Assembly: GCF_027118995.1 (NCBI RefSeq)
Contig: NZ_CP098242.1
Coordinates: 1-64,000, forward strand
DNA: 64,000 nt
Direction: 5' to 3'
From: Oxalobacter vibrioformis
GTDB lineage: Bacteria; Pseudomonadota; Gammaproteobacteria; Burkholderiales; Burkholderiaceae_D
In this document: piece after piece, positions 43,830-52,421 of the stretch
How the letters are laid out: each line of letters begins with the position of its first letter
Numbering within the stretch: the stretch's first letter is position 1
Position numbers and translations under genes: made by a program
The notes under the pieces: generated by a model
Told to the model about the DNA's origin: nothing
Seen by the model: only the letters and a program-made list of their open reading frames with translations
The model's database searches: none

Positions 43830-46190
43830 ATGAGTACCGAGCTGAAACTAACCGATTACGCGACTGGCCTCACGCAGGCAGAAGCAGAAAAAATGCTGAA
43901 GGAATTCGGGCCAAACGAAGTCGTTGAAGAAAAGAAAAACGTCTTTGAGCTCCTGCTTGAAAAATTCTGGGGCCCGATTCCCTGGGTGCTGGGCACTGTC
44001 ATCATCATTTCCGTCTTTCAGGAGCGCATGGCCGATACCCTCATCATTTTTGGCCTGCTGATCTTTTGCGCGCTCGTTGACTTCCTGCGGGATTACAGCA
44101 TCAGAAGAACCGTAAAGACGCTTCATGGCCAACTGCAGGATCTGGTTTCTGTCCTGCGCGACAGCAAATGGGTCAAAAAGCCGTACCGGGACCTGGTTTC
44201 GGGAGATGTTATCCGCCTGAAAACCGGATCAGTCGTTCCTGCGGATGTCCTGGTTATTGAAGGACTGGCGCGCGTCAATGAATCCATATTGACCGGGGAT
44301 GTACGCGAGGTCATCAAGCACCCCAAGGAGAATATTTACTCAGGTTCTGTCATCACCCGTGGCTGGGTGTCTGCCGTAGTGGGGAGCACCGGGAAAAGAA
44401 TGCTTTACCACAAGACTATCGAAGAGCTTATCTCGGCGAAAAAAGTCTCCCTGCTGGATGAAATCGCAGTGAAACTCGAAAAATGGCCCATGTTTACGTC
44501 GTTTTTCATCTTGACGATCGCCGTCATCGTTTCCTGGATACGGGGGATCAGTCTGTTTGAGATACTCCCCCTGATGCTGGTGCTCCTTTTGGGCTCCGTC
44601 CCGCTTGCCCTGTCAGCGGTTTTTTCGCTCAGCATGGCCATTACTTCCCGCCGCCTTGCCGGCAGCTGCGCCCTTGTTACCCGGCTCGATGCCCCGAATG
44701 ATGCCGCCTGCATGGATATCCTGCTGCTGAACAAGACCGGCACCCTTACCGTCAACCACCCGAACATTGTCAGGATCATACCGGCAGGCGCATTCACGGA
44801 TTATGACGTCATCCAGTATGGCGCCATGACATCAGACGAAGTCAATGAAAACCCGATTGACGATGCCTTTTTCAAAAGAGCGAGCGAAATGGACCTGATG
44901 CCGCTATCCATTACGCCGACGACTTTCCTTCCCTTCAACCCCCAGACCCGCAAGGCAAAAGCCACCATCGTTACCGATGACGTGCAGTATCGCCTCTCCA
45001 AAGGCTCATTTGAAGCCGTCGCCAGGGATTGCGGCATGGGCCCGGAAGAACTCGAAAGGTGGAGAAGGATCGTCGCGAATTTTGCCCGGGACGGATTCAG
45101 GACCATTGCCGTTGCCAAATCGGATTTCACCGGAAAAATGGAGCTGGTGGGCCTGGCCGGGCTGGAGGACGTCACCCGCACGGATACGGCAGAGCAGATA
45201 TCAAAACTTGTCGCACTGGGAATCAGGCTCAAGCTGATCACCGGTGAAGCGCTGCCGATTGCGCAGCGGGTGGCACGGGCCATCGGGCTGGGCAGTAACA
45301 TCATCGATGTGACAGCGCTGGTCAAAAGCGACAATTGGGTGGAACTGCTTGAAACGTGTGATGGGGTCGCCAATGTCTACCCCGAGGACAAGATCTGGAT
45401 GATCAAGGCCCTCCAGGAAAGAAGACACATTATCGGGTTTACAGGAGATGCCGTAACGGATGCTCCTGCACTCAGGCAGGCAGATGTCGGCATCGCGATA
45501 AAAAGCGCCACCAACTTTGCCAAAAGCGCCGCCAGCATTGTCCTGACAAGAGACGGGCTGGGAGGAATTGTCAGTGCAGTCAATGGCGGGCGCAATGTAT
45601 TCGAGTGCCTCAATGCGTGGATCCTGTCCAAAATGGGGGGGATCACCTTCAAGACCGGATTCATTATCCTGAGCTTCCTTATTCTTGGCGACTACATCAT
45701 TACCGCAGCGGCAACCCTCATTCTCATGTTTCTCTCGGATTACGTCAAAACGGCACTGGCAACAGACCATGAAAATGCGCCGCCTCACCCTGACCATTGG
45801 CATATCAGAAAACAGGCTTTCACGGGTGTCTTTATGGGTCTTATCCTCATCGGCGAAGCGGGTGGCCTGCTTTATTTCGGGTGGGATTATTTCAATCTGG
45901 ACGCTTCTGACGGCACACTCAATACCTTCTCTTTTCTGCTGATGCTCTTTTTCACGGTTTTTTTCGTTTTCAGCGTCCGCGAAAGAGGATTTTTCTGGCG
46001 TTCCCGCCCCAGCTGGCCACTTTTCCTGGTCTTCCTGATCACGCTTTCCTTTGGCCTGGTCATCTCGATTGCCGGGCTGCTCGGGTTTACGGCCATTTCC
46101 CTGAACCATGCGCTGCTGATCATGGCCTATACCTTTGTCGTCACCTTTTTTATCAATGATTTTATAAAGTACCTCATCGCCAGGGAATAA
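43830..46190 (+). CDS. P-type ATPase homologue (P3A-like) with substituted catalytic residues
   Basis: A 786-residue inner-membrane protein with the full P3A proton-pump layout: cation-ATPase N-domain (TGLTQAEAEKMLKEFGPNEV), actuator, P/N domains and C-terminal helices. The catalytic motifs are altered. DKTGT reads NKTGT (Asn301), the actuator TGES reads TGDV (Asp157), MVTGD reads LITGE (Glu473), and GDGVNDAP reads GDAVTDAP (540-547). DPPR reads DVTR and PVALP reads PLALS. D-to-N at the phosphorylated residue should abolish the pump cycle, yet the frame is intact. Start ATG 43830 (MSTELKLTDY) is chosen; a Met at 43761 is possible. Probably a pseudoenzyme with a structural or regulatory role. 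Confidence 0.85.
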   Translation: MSTELKLTDYATGLTQAEAEKMLKEFGPNEVVEEKKNVFELLLEKFWGPIPWVLGTVIIISVFQERMADTLIIFGLLIFCALVDFLRDYSIRRTVKTLHGQLQDLVSVLRDSKWVKKPYRDLVSGDVIRLKTGSVVPADVLVIEGLARVNESILTGDVREVIKHPKENIYSGSVITRGWVSAVVGSTGKRMLYHKTIEELISAKKVSLLDEIAVKLEKWPMFTSFFILTIAVIVSWIRGISLFEILPLMLVLLLGSVPLALSAVFSLSMAITSRRLAGSCALVTRLDAPNDAACMDILLLNKTGTLTVNHPNIVRIIPAGAFTDYDVIQYGAMTSDEVNENPIDDAFFKRASEMDLMPLSITPTTFLPFNPQTRKAKATIVTDDVQYRLSKGSFEAVARDCGMGPEELERWRRIVANFARDGFRTIAVAKSDFTGKMELVGLAGLEDVTRTDTAEQISKLVALGIRLKLITGEALPIAQRVARAIGLGSNIIDVTALVKSDNWVELLETCDGVANVYPEDKIWMIKALQERRHIIGFTGDAVTDAPALRQADVGIAIKSATNFAKSAASIVLTRDGLGGIVSAVNGGRNVFECLNAWILSKMGGITFKTGFIILSFLILGDYIITAAATLILMFLSDYVKTALATDHENAPPHPDHWHIRKQAFTGVFMGLILIGEAGGLLYFGWDYFNLDASDGTLNTFSFLLMLFFTVFFVFSVRERGFFWRSRPSWPLFLVFLITLSFGLVISIAGLLGFTAISLNHALLIMAYTFVVTFFINDFIKYLIARE

Positions 46191-46315
46191 AAGCAGTCCG
46201 TATTCCCCTTCCCCGCTTTTCAGGCACCGGCAAATTATTTCTCTGAAACAACCTTATGTGTTACTGTTCCCTATAATAAATGCCAGCCTGTCAACACCAT
46301 TTTCGGGAGGGGGCA

Positions 46316-47062
46316 ATGGATTTTGCGCCGCATGAAGAAACACAGAAAATGGCTGCCGCCAAGCTGGCGGCCCTGCTGGCCGATGAGGTAAAAATATCTC
46401 CCCTTGTGCTGGATGGAAAAAACCGCGAGGAAAAAACGGCCTTTGCTCCCCGGTTTATCCATTTTCTCAGACAGCATGGCGCGCCCTACCAGACCATCAG
46501 TATTGATCTCAGTGAATCCGGAGGAAAAAGGATCGATATGATGCGCTTCCTTGCCGATCTCGCCCAGGGTCTTCCGGATGAAGAACGGAAGCGTTTTTTT
46601 CAGGCGGCGGAATGGCTCATGCGCCTGGCAACCGAAGAACAGGAGATGCTGGAAAATTATCTCAGGAGAAAAAGTGATGACGCGTTAGCGACAGCCATTT
46701 CAGGGGCCGATGTGGAAAGCCTGCTGCAAACCCACCTCCAGACACAGCGCAATATCCGCATCATCCGGACCATCCTGGAAAAATATACGGCTGAACATCC
46801 TCTCCTGGTCTTTATCGACGGTCTGGATACCTGCTCTGCCGATTTTGTCATCAAGGTACTCAAAACCATCGATATTGTCTTCAAGGTCAGCCACCTGCAA
46901 TTCATCCTGCTCGCGGACATGGGCCATCTCCTTGAATCTGTCGCCGCTTTTTATGGCCCCTCAGTCAATCCTGTCGCCTGGCTTGAGCGGATGACCGGCT
47001 TTCGCTTCAAATTCGGCCCGCCTGCCATCAGGGATAGTGATCTCCTGACCGAGATGTCATAG
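46316..47062 (+). CDS. KAP-family NTPase-like protein with degenerate P-loop
   Basis: A 248-residue cytoplasmic protein. Its C-terminal half fits KAP P-loop NTPases: HPLLVFIDGLDTCSADFVIK (161-180, Walker B region) then VSHLQFILLADMGHLLESVA and WLERMTGFRF. The Walker A position reads LDGKNREEKTAFA (32-44), where the glycine before the Lys-Thr is Glu39, so NTP binding is doubtful. The usual membrane insertion of KAP proteins is absent. ATG at 46316 follows GGGAGGGGGCA, and a TATAAT lies at 46272. It follows the substituted P-type ATPase by 125 bp. Confidence 0.65.
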   Translation: MDFAPHEETQKMAAAKLAALLADEVKISPLVLDGKNREEKTAFAPRFIHFLRQHGAPYQTISIDLSESGGKRIDMMRFLADLAQGLPDEERKRFFQAAEWLMRLATEEQEMLENYLRRKSDDALATAISGADVESLLQTHLQTQRNIRIIRTILEKYTAEHPLLVFIDGLDTCSADFVIKVLKTIDIVFKVSHLQFILLADMGHLLESVAAFYGPSVNPVAWLERMTGFRFKFGPPAIRDSDLLTEMS

Positions 47063-47073
47063 CACAGGCATCA

Positions 47074-47433
47074 TCAACCTTTGTAATACCGTCCCTGCAA
47101 TTCGGGAAATGAAAACAGGGCGGTTTCCTGTTTCCCATTTTCCCGCGTCCAGCCCACCCGCGCAAGCTGGTGTGTGTCATCAATATGTTCCACCTGTAAA
47201 ACAGGGCTTCCGCTGTTCAAGACAACGTGATCTCCTGCCTTTGGAATAAAGGTGCTGGGTGCCTCGAGAGATTCATACATGTCATTCGGATAAGAAGGCA
47301 GAATGTGCAGTTCATCCTCCACGAAAAAACACACACTGATCTGTCTCGTTTTTTCATCCCAAAGATGGACAGTTGCCTGTGGCGAAAATGACACCACCTC
47401 ACCCACTTTCAGGTCAATATCTCTTTTCAGCAT
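47074..47433 (-). CDS. YodC/DUF2158-like small protein
   Basis: A 119-residue protein preceded by AGAGGAAACGAT. The C-terminal part KAGDHVVLNSGSPVLQVEHI followed by RVGWTRENGKQETALFSFPE resembles the small beta-barrel of DUF2158 (YodC). The N-terminal 60 residues (KVGEVVSFSPQATVHLWDE) look like a second, related barrel. Function unknown. It converges with the KAP-like gene, 11 bp apart. Confidence 0.6.
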   Translation of the reverse strand: MLKRDIDLKVGEVVSFSPQATVHLWDEKTRQISVCFFVEDELHILPSYPNDMYESLEAPSTFIPKAGDHVVLNSGSPVLQVEHIDDTHQLARVGWTRENGKQETALFSFPELQGRYYKG

Positions 47434-47554
47434 ATCGTTTCCTCTAAAAAATACCGGATTGACAGGTAAAAGAGTAAGGCGAATCAGGTCATCAGGTTTT
47501 GCGAAAAAGAAAGATCCGTGTTGGGGCCTGCTGGCTCCTGAACCGGCATCCCTG

Positions 47555-47748
47555 TCATCGGCCCAGTTGGCATGTCACGATGTTACCACCACCTGACTTG
47601 TCCAATGCTATCTGCCTTGCGGCTTCCTGTGTTATCTGAGGCGGTACCTTTTCCGCAAGACTGTTGTACAGATAATCGTTCCCGGCATGATTGCCCGATG
47701 CAAAAGCCGCAGGCAAAGCGATCAGCGTCACAAGGGCAGTAAAAAACG
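47555..47748 (-). pseudogene. Exported PepSY-like protein, 5'-truncated
   Basis: A minus-strand frame with no start codon reads FFTALVTLIALPAAFASGNH, clearly a signal peptide, then PPQITQEAARQIALDKSGGG and ends in TGA at 47555. The helix-strand look of the last part is PepSY-like. The initiator Met and upstream signals are missing because an MFS gene remnant joins at about 47750. Confidence 0.55.
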
Positions 47749-47755
47749 GGGTGAG

Positions 47756-48015
47756 ACAGGCAACCCCTGGGCAGGACTCGCCGTCAGTATCGTTTTAGCC
47801 TGGCTTGGCGGTGCAAACTACGGTTCTGTTTTCAGCCTGGCTGGCAACAGTGTTTCTCCTGCTTTCATGGCAACAGCTTCCGGTGTCGTAGCGCTTATTG
47901 CCAATCTCACCAATGCGCTTTTGACCCTGTTTCTGGGTGTGGTACGGGAATATACCGGCAGCTTCAGCATGGCATTATGCGCCACGGGCATCATCGCGCT
48001 TCTTGTATACCGGTG
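47756..48015 (+). pseudogene. MFS transporter C-terminal remnant
   Basis: The frame TGNPWAGLAVSIVLAWLGGA, then YGSVFSLAGNSVSPAFMATA and REYTGSFSMALCATGIIALL matches the C-terminal 90 residues of the intact transporter at 48070-49257, but the first 300 residues are gone. DNA similarity is moderate, so this is an old paralog, not a fresh duplication. After about 48015 the frame is no longer homologous. Confidence 0.75.
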
Positions 48016-48069
48016 GCTTTCATATGACGTAAAATCACGGAATAGACGACAACATCCGCTTTCTACCCC

Positions 48070-49257
48070 ATGCTTTCTTACATCTGGTTTCCCTTTATCA
48101 TCAGCGTCGCCTCCGGTTACATGTTCATGAGCCTGGCGCCACTGGCGCACCAGTTCATGGCCCTGTTCGGGGTGGGATATGCCGGGCTGTCACTTTTTCT
48201 CAGCGGTCTGCTCTGGGCACACGCACTTGTCCAGCTTCCGGCGGGACTCATACTGGACAAACTCGGTATTTACCGGGGATTTCTGATTGCTGTTTTTATT
48301 GCGCTTCTTGCCAATCTCCTGCCCTTTATTTCGCCCGAAAATCTCGGCCTGGCAACCAGCCTTCGTTTTTGTGCGGGACTGAGTTCCGGGCTGATGTTTC
48401 TGGCTGGCGTCAAGATCATCGGCATGATGGCGCCGCCGGAAAAAATGGCACAGGCGCAGGGCATACAGGGAGCGGCCTTCAGCCTGGGGATCATGCTGCC
48501 CTATGTCACCCTGCCCTACCTGGGAGAAGATGCCTGGCGTTATTCGTACTGGATACCTGCCCTTATCATGCTTTTTCTGCTTGCCGCATCCACAAAGCTT
48601 CCCGCCAAAGTGCGCCATGCCCACAGCGTCTCCAATTCCACGGCCAGTGATCTCTGGCAGGTGGTCAAATCCGTTTCGACTTCTATGCCAATCTGGACCA
48701 TCGGTGTTTTCCATGGATTTTCGTACGGTACGCTCAATAATCTCGGACAATGGCTGCCCTCCATCCTGGCGGATATGGATGGAAAAGGCGATGTGGCAGC
48801 ATGGAGCCTGGGAACAGCCGTTGTCCTTCTGATCGGCACCATGGCACGTGCCTTTGCCGGTGGCCTTTTGCGCTGGCGCTCGCGAAGCTTCATTACCAAT
48901 ACGGCTGTGCTTCTGATTGCCATTCTGTATATCGTATTGGGACTCACCGGCAATCCCTGGATCGGGCTGGCTGTGGGCGTCGTGCTTGCATGGCTTGGTG
49001 GCGCCAATTACGGCTCTATTTTCAGCCTCACCGGCCAGAGTGTTTCTCCGGCCTATATGGCAACCGCATCCGGCTTCATGAATCTCGTCGGCAATGTCAC
49101 CAATGTCCTGCTGACCATGATCCTGGGCACCGTGAGGGAATATACCGGCAGCTTCAGCATGGCGCTTTGTGCAGCCGGCGTTGTTGCACTCCTTGTGTGG
49201 GTCGCAGGACATCGGATCATCCGGGGGATGGACCGGCCGCCCCGGACCTTGTCCTGA
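48070..49257 (+). CDS. MFS transporter, likely anion/metabolite type
   Basis: A 395-residue 12-helix transporter. Marks: FIISVASGYMFMSLAPLAHQ (TM1), AGLILDKLGIYRGFLIA (motif A), LRFCAGLSSGLMFLAGVKII (about 97) and GLAVGVVLAWLGGANYGSIF (about 300). It resembles NNP/ACS-type nitrate, sugar-phosphate or organic-anion carriers; substrate uncertain. A truncated paralog lies directly upstream. Confidence 0.8.
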   Translation: MLSYIWFPFIISVASGYMFMSLAPLAHQFMALFGVGYAGLSLFLSGLLWAHALVQLPAGLILDKLGIYRGFLIAVFIALLANLLPFISPENLGLATSLRFCAGLSSGLMFLAGVKIIGMMAPPEKMAQAQGIQGAAFSLGIMLPYVTLPYLGEDAWRYSYWIPALIMLFLLAASTKLPAKVRHAHSVSNSTASDLWQVVKSVSTSMPIWTIGVFHGFSYGTLNNLGQWLPSILADMDGKGDVAAWSLGTAVVLLIGTMARAFAGGLLRWRSRSFITNTAVLLIAILYIVLGLTGNPWIGLAVGVVLAWLGGANYGSIFSLTGQSVSPAYMATASGFMNLVGNVTNVLLTMILGTVREYTGSFSMALCAAGVVALLVWVAGHRIIRGMDRPPRTLS

Positions 49258-49354
49258 TTTTTTCAGTCAGAAAAGAAAAAACGATATCAGGGTGCTGGCG
49301 ATAATGAGAATCCCCTGGATACCGATATCGGCAAACCCGTGAAGCGGTGTCCCC

Positions 49355-49684
49355 TCATAATGTCATGATGAGGTGCTCTTTCATATTGATCCGCCCGTTA
49401 CGGTTGAATGTCACCCCTTCTTTTTTCAGGAGTTCCCGCTGTCTTGCCGTGAAATCGTGTCTGGGAGAAAGCTCACCCAGGCGATTGACGACACGGTGCC
49501 AGGGCAGCTTGCGGTTTTTGGGTGTGGCGTGAAGCGCATACCCCACCTGCCTGGCGTGGCGGGGATGGCCAACCCACATGGCAATCTGTCCATAAGTGAT
49601 AACACAGCCATAAGGCACCTGCTCGACCACCTGACAAACCTGCTCAAAAAAATTCGCCACGGCCTCATCAGGCGTCTTTTTCAT
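49355..49684 (-). CDS. Alkyltransferase-like DNA-binding protein (ATL)
   Basis: A 109-residue protein of the MGMT C-terminal fold. It has VPYGCVITYGQIAMWVGHPR (about 23, with the helix-turn-helix) and PWHRVVNRLGELS (about 61). The reactive cysteine of MGMT (PCHRV) is Trp here, so it cannot transfer alkyl groups. ATLs bind O6-alkylguanine and flag it for nucleotide excision repair. Downstream at 49265-49350 the minus strand has a start-less hydrophobic stretch (GIQGILIIASTLISFFLF) that may be a gene remnant. Confidence 0.88.
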   Translation of the reverse strand: MKKTPDEAVANFFEQVCQVVEQVPYGCVITYGQIAMWVGHPRHARQVGYALHATPKNRKLPWHRVVNRLGELSPRHDFTARQRELLKKEGVTFNRNGRINMKEHLIMTL

Positions 49685-49784
49685 CTTAGATGTTTAGTCC
49701 CGGCATTCTACGTATATAGGCAATAGGTAAACGTGATGCGCATAAGAATGATTTTTTCCAATGGGGACTTACCATGAAAAAAAA

Positions 49785-50279
49785 ATGCTTCATCTGATCT
49801 TCAGTATTGCGGCAATGTCATGTGTTCTGACTACCGCTGCCGGAAATCTGCAGGCATCTCCAAACCCTTATGACGCGCCGCTTCCCGATTTTTCCACCCC
49901 GGTTACGCATGAAGAAGTGCGCATGGCCTATTATCGCTACAGCGTGGTGTCCATTGTCAAAAAACTGCATGAAAATAACGCGGCAAACTGGAACATGATC
50001 ATGGGCAAAGGGGTGAAGGGTGATAAGGAATGGATACAGTATGCTGCCATTTACATCGCACCCGGTACCGACGCTGGCGCAACAACTGACTACATGGTTT
50101 CACTGGCACATGCCCTGTCAAACAACCCGCGGGCTGTGCTGAGCCTGGAGGGAAGCGCCGACCGCTCGCTGCTGGCCGTCTGTACCCTTCCCTTCATCGA
50201 GCCGGAATATGACTTCATCCAGGCATACGGCAAAAAGACGCAGACTGCCTTAAAGGAGGTAAAAGAGGAAATCACGTGA
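49785..50279 (+). CDS. Exported hypothetical protein (about 164 aa)
   Basis: Not recognised. A signal peptide (LHLIFSIAAMSCVLTTAAG) precedes a mature domain with SPNPYDAPLPDFSTPVTHEE and a pattern WIQYAAIYIAPGTDAGATTD; it is soluble periplasmic. The start is uncertain: ATG at 49774 is followed by A9 and runs out of frame, but A10 would give MKKKMLHLIFSIAA. The annotated ATG is at 49785. Confidence 0.65.
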   Translation: MLHLIFSIAAMSCVLTTAAGNLQASPNPYDAPLPDFSTPVTHEEVRMAYYRYSVVSIVKKLHENNAANWNMIMGKGVKGDKEWIQYAAIYIAPGTDAGATTDYMVSLAHALSNNPRAVLSLEGSADRSLLAVCTLPFIEPEYDFIQAYGKKTQTALKEVKEEIT

Positions 50280-50412
50280 TACCTGCATCCGCCGGCTGCA
50301 AAACAGTCTGACAATGGCTGAAAAACGCAAGGCCGAAGGAAAATGGCAATGCTGATTTCCTTTGGGGATATATGCTAGCATTGCCTTTTCCTTTCTGTTT
50401 GAAGCATCTGCC

Positions 50413-50892
50413 ATGACACCCGCTGTTCTTTTACTCGAAAAAAACAAGGTCTCCTTCACGCTGCATGAATATGACCATGACAGTGACGAGCGCCATTTCG
50501 GTGAGGAAGCCGTCAAAAAACTGGGTATGCAGGGAGAGCAGTTTTTCAAGACCCTGCTGGTTTCCTTGAATGGCAATCCGAAAAACCTGGCCGTGGCCAT
50601 CACACCGGTTCCCGCCCAGTTGGACCTCAAAAAAGTGGCAAAAGCCTTTTCCGCCAAAAAAGCAGAAATGGCTGACCCCCAGATGGCACAGCGTGTGACC
50701 GGCTATCTGCTCGGCGGTATCAGCCCGCTGGGACAAAAGAGACCCCTGCCGACTGTTATTGATGCGGATGCAGCGCGCTTCCCGACCATTTTTGTTTCGG
50801 GAGGAAAACGCGGATTAAGCATCGAACTGGCAGCCGAAGACCTGGAGAGGCTCACGGCAGCAACCATCGCTCCCATTGCCAAACTCAACTAG
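50413..50892 (+). CDS. ybaK: Cys-tRNA(Pro)/Cys-tRNA(Cys) deacylase YbaK
   Basis: A 159-residue trans-editing enzyme that hydrolyses mischarged Cys-tRNA(Pro). ATG at 50413 gives exactly the E. coli length. Marks: [40 protein letters not shown] with the essential lysine (about 43), [20 protein letters not shown] and [16 protein letters not shown]. Stand-alone cytoplasmic protein. Confidence 0.93.
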   Translation: MTPAVLLLEKNKVSFTLHEYDHDSDERHFGEEAVKKLGMQGEQFFKTLLVSLNGNPKNLAVAITPVPAQLDLKKVAKAFSAKKAEMADPQMAQRVTGYLLGGISPLGQKRPLPTVIDADAARFPTIFVSGGKRGLSIELAAEDLERLTAATIAPIAKLN

Positions 50893-51000
50893 CTGCTAAA
50901 ATACCGGTACTGAAACAGGCGGAAAAAGTCGGCTGGTTATTGTAAAAAATGACAGCCACATGGGAAAAACAACGGTTTTCGAAGAGAAGGAGCAAATCGG

Positions 51001-51246
51001 ATGGGAAAACAATTCAGGGAAGGCATGAAATATTCCGGTGAAGCGACAGATAGCGCCCCGGGCAGCTGCAGCAGTCTTAATACCAATACCATCACCGTCC
51101 TCAAGCGGGAGGGCCAGAATATCACCTACCAGGAAACCTTCAGCAAGGCTACCGGCGTTGCGCCTGTCCAGAATATGGAGGACTGGGGAGAATACATCAC
51201 CGTTGGCAATGACCGCTTCTTTGCGTATGCTGTAGAAGACGAATAA
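51001..51246 (+). CDS. Hypothetical protein (81 aa)
   Basis: Not recognised. A good ribosome site (AGAAGGAGCAAATCGG) precedes ATG at 51001 and a strong terminator follows, so it is probably expressed as a single gene. Composition is polar, with a possible beta pattern NTITVLKREGQNITYQETFS and an acidic end. No signal or membrane helix. Confidence 0.65.
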   Translation: MGKQFREGMKYSGEATDSAPGSCSSLNTNTITVLKREGQNITYQETFSKATGVAPVQNMEDWGEYITVGNDRFFAYAVEDE

Positions 51247-51263
51247 CCCGTTCACGACATTTC

Positions 51264-51302
51264 AGGCCGGACAGCCGCTTTTCGCGCTGTCAGGCCTTTT
51301 TT
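51264..51302 (+). terminator. Intrinsic terminator
   Basis: AGGCCGGACAGC pairs with GCTGTCAGGCC (one mismatch) and is followed by T6, 17 bp after the 81-residue gene. Confidence 0.85.
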
Positions 51303-51425
51303 GTTGCGGTTTCAGCAACCTGTTCCAGTCAATCATCCGGCTGGCATTGCAGGTATTCAGGGTGAGTACTGCCCGGCGCAGGATCATCAGTTGATATAAA
51401 AAAACAGGATGCATACAATGTACCC

Positions 51426-52115
51426 ATGAGTACCCCGCACCATTCACAAAGCACAGCAGCCCTCCTGAAGGAAAGCATGCTCTGGCAAAAACGCCTGGAA
51501 AACCCCGGCTTTACCTTTTCCACTCTCTTTTTCATGCTGCTGCCGCTGGCATTGCTGATGCTGGCAGTCGGCTTTTACAGTGGTTTCTGGGGTGAAAATA
51601 TCCGTTTGTGGCACCAGGAAATGCGCCAGCTCCATCCTCTCCTTACGCGCCTGATGCTAGTCACTTCATGGGGATCGGCATGGATGCTGTATGCCGCCTA
51701 TGCCGTGATCCTGGCCCATGCGCTCAGAACAAACAACCGGCAGGAAATCGCTTTTATCGCCCGGTTTGTTTTCAGCCTGGTATGCGTACTGCTGATTGCC
51801 GCGGCCATGAAGGTAGCCTTTGGCATGCCCCGGCCCGGTATCAATCTGCCCTCGGCCCCTTTCAGCTTTGTGGATGATTTTGTGTCATTTCCCTCGGGAC
51901 ATACAGTACAGATCGTGACGGCGGCCCTTCCGCTGGCTTTCTACTTCAGCAAAAGATGGCTTTTCATCGCCATGTCGCTTCTCATTACCCTCGTTGGCTA
52001 TTCCCGGCTATGGCTGGGCCAGCATCACCCGATTGATGTGCTTGGCGGTATTGTTGTAGGCAGCCTGATTGTTGTCATGGTCTTTCGCCGGACAGGCAGC
52101 AGGCAAATATGCTGA
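51426..52115 (+). CDS. PAP2-family membrane phosphatase
   Basis: A 229-residue inner-membrane lipid phosphatase, six helices. The three active-site motifs are KVAFGMPRP (about 136), FPSGHTVQI (about 156) and SRLWLGQHHPIDVLGG (about 197). It probably dephosphorylates phosphatidate, PGP or undecaprenyl-PP. The last residues RTGSRQIC look unnatural: in the +1 frame after about 52089 the sequence reads GQAAGKYADGAPILRENLPG and continues to TGA at 52198, so the true C-terminus may be about 28 residues longer and the stop an indel artefact. Confidence 0.88.
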   Translation: MSTPHHSQSTAALLKESMLWQKRLENPGFTFSTLFFMLLPLALLMLAVGFYSGFWGENIRLWHQEMRQLHPLLTRLMLVTSWGSAWMLYAAYAVILAHALRTNNRQEIAFIARFVFSLVCVLLIAAAMKVAFGMPRPGINLPSAPFSFVDDFVSFPSGHTVQIVTAALPLAFYFSKRWLFIAMSLLITLVGYSRLWLGQHHPIDVLGGIVVGSLIVVMVFRRTGSRQIC

Positions 52116-52208
52116 TGGTGCCCCCATCCTGCGTGAAAACCTGCCGGGCACCTTCAAAATGACCAAAGCCGATGTAGACAGGGCTTATGGCAAAGGATGA
52201 GCCTCTGT

Positions 52209-52421
52209 TCAGGCAACGCCCTTTACTTCAAAACCGGCATCGGTAACCGCCTTTGCCATCTCTTCACCGGAAACCTGCCCATCGGATACAACGCGGGCCT
52301 CTTTCTTTTCCAGATCAACTTCTGCCCTGACACCTGGCAGCGCATTCAATGCTTTTTCAACTGAAGCCTTGCAGTGGCCACAGTTCATTCCTTCGATACT
52401 GAGTGTTTTGGTGGAAGACAT
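52209..52421 (-). CDS. Possible internal start for a free CopZ-like chaperone (70 aa)
   Basis: Within copA, ATG at 52421 ([18 protein letters not shown]) is preceded by AAGGAAATGCGC, a plausible ribosome site. Initiation here would give a 70-residue HMA protein, the normal size of CopZ. It is in frame with copA, so both a fusion and a free chaperone could be made. Inference from sequence only. Confidence 0.45.
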   Translation of the reverse strand: MSSTKTLSIEGMNCGHCKASVEKALNALPGVRAEVDLEKKEARVVSDGQVSGEEMAKAVTDAGFEVKGVA

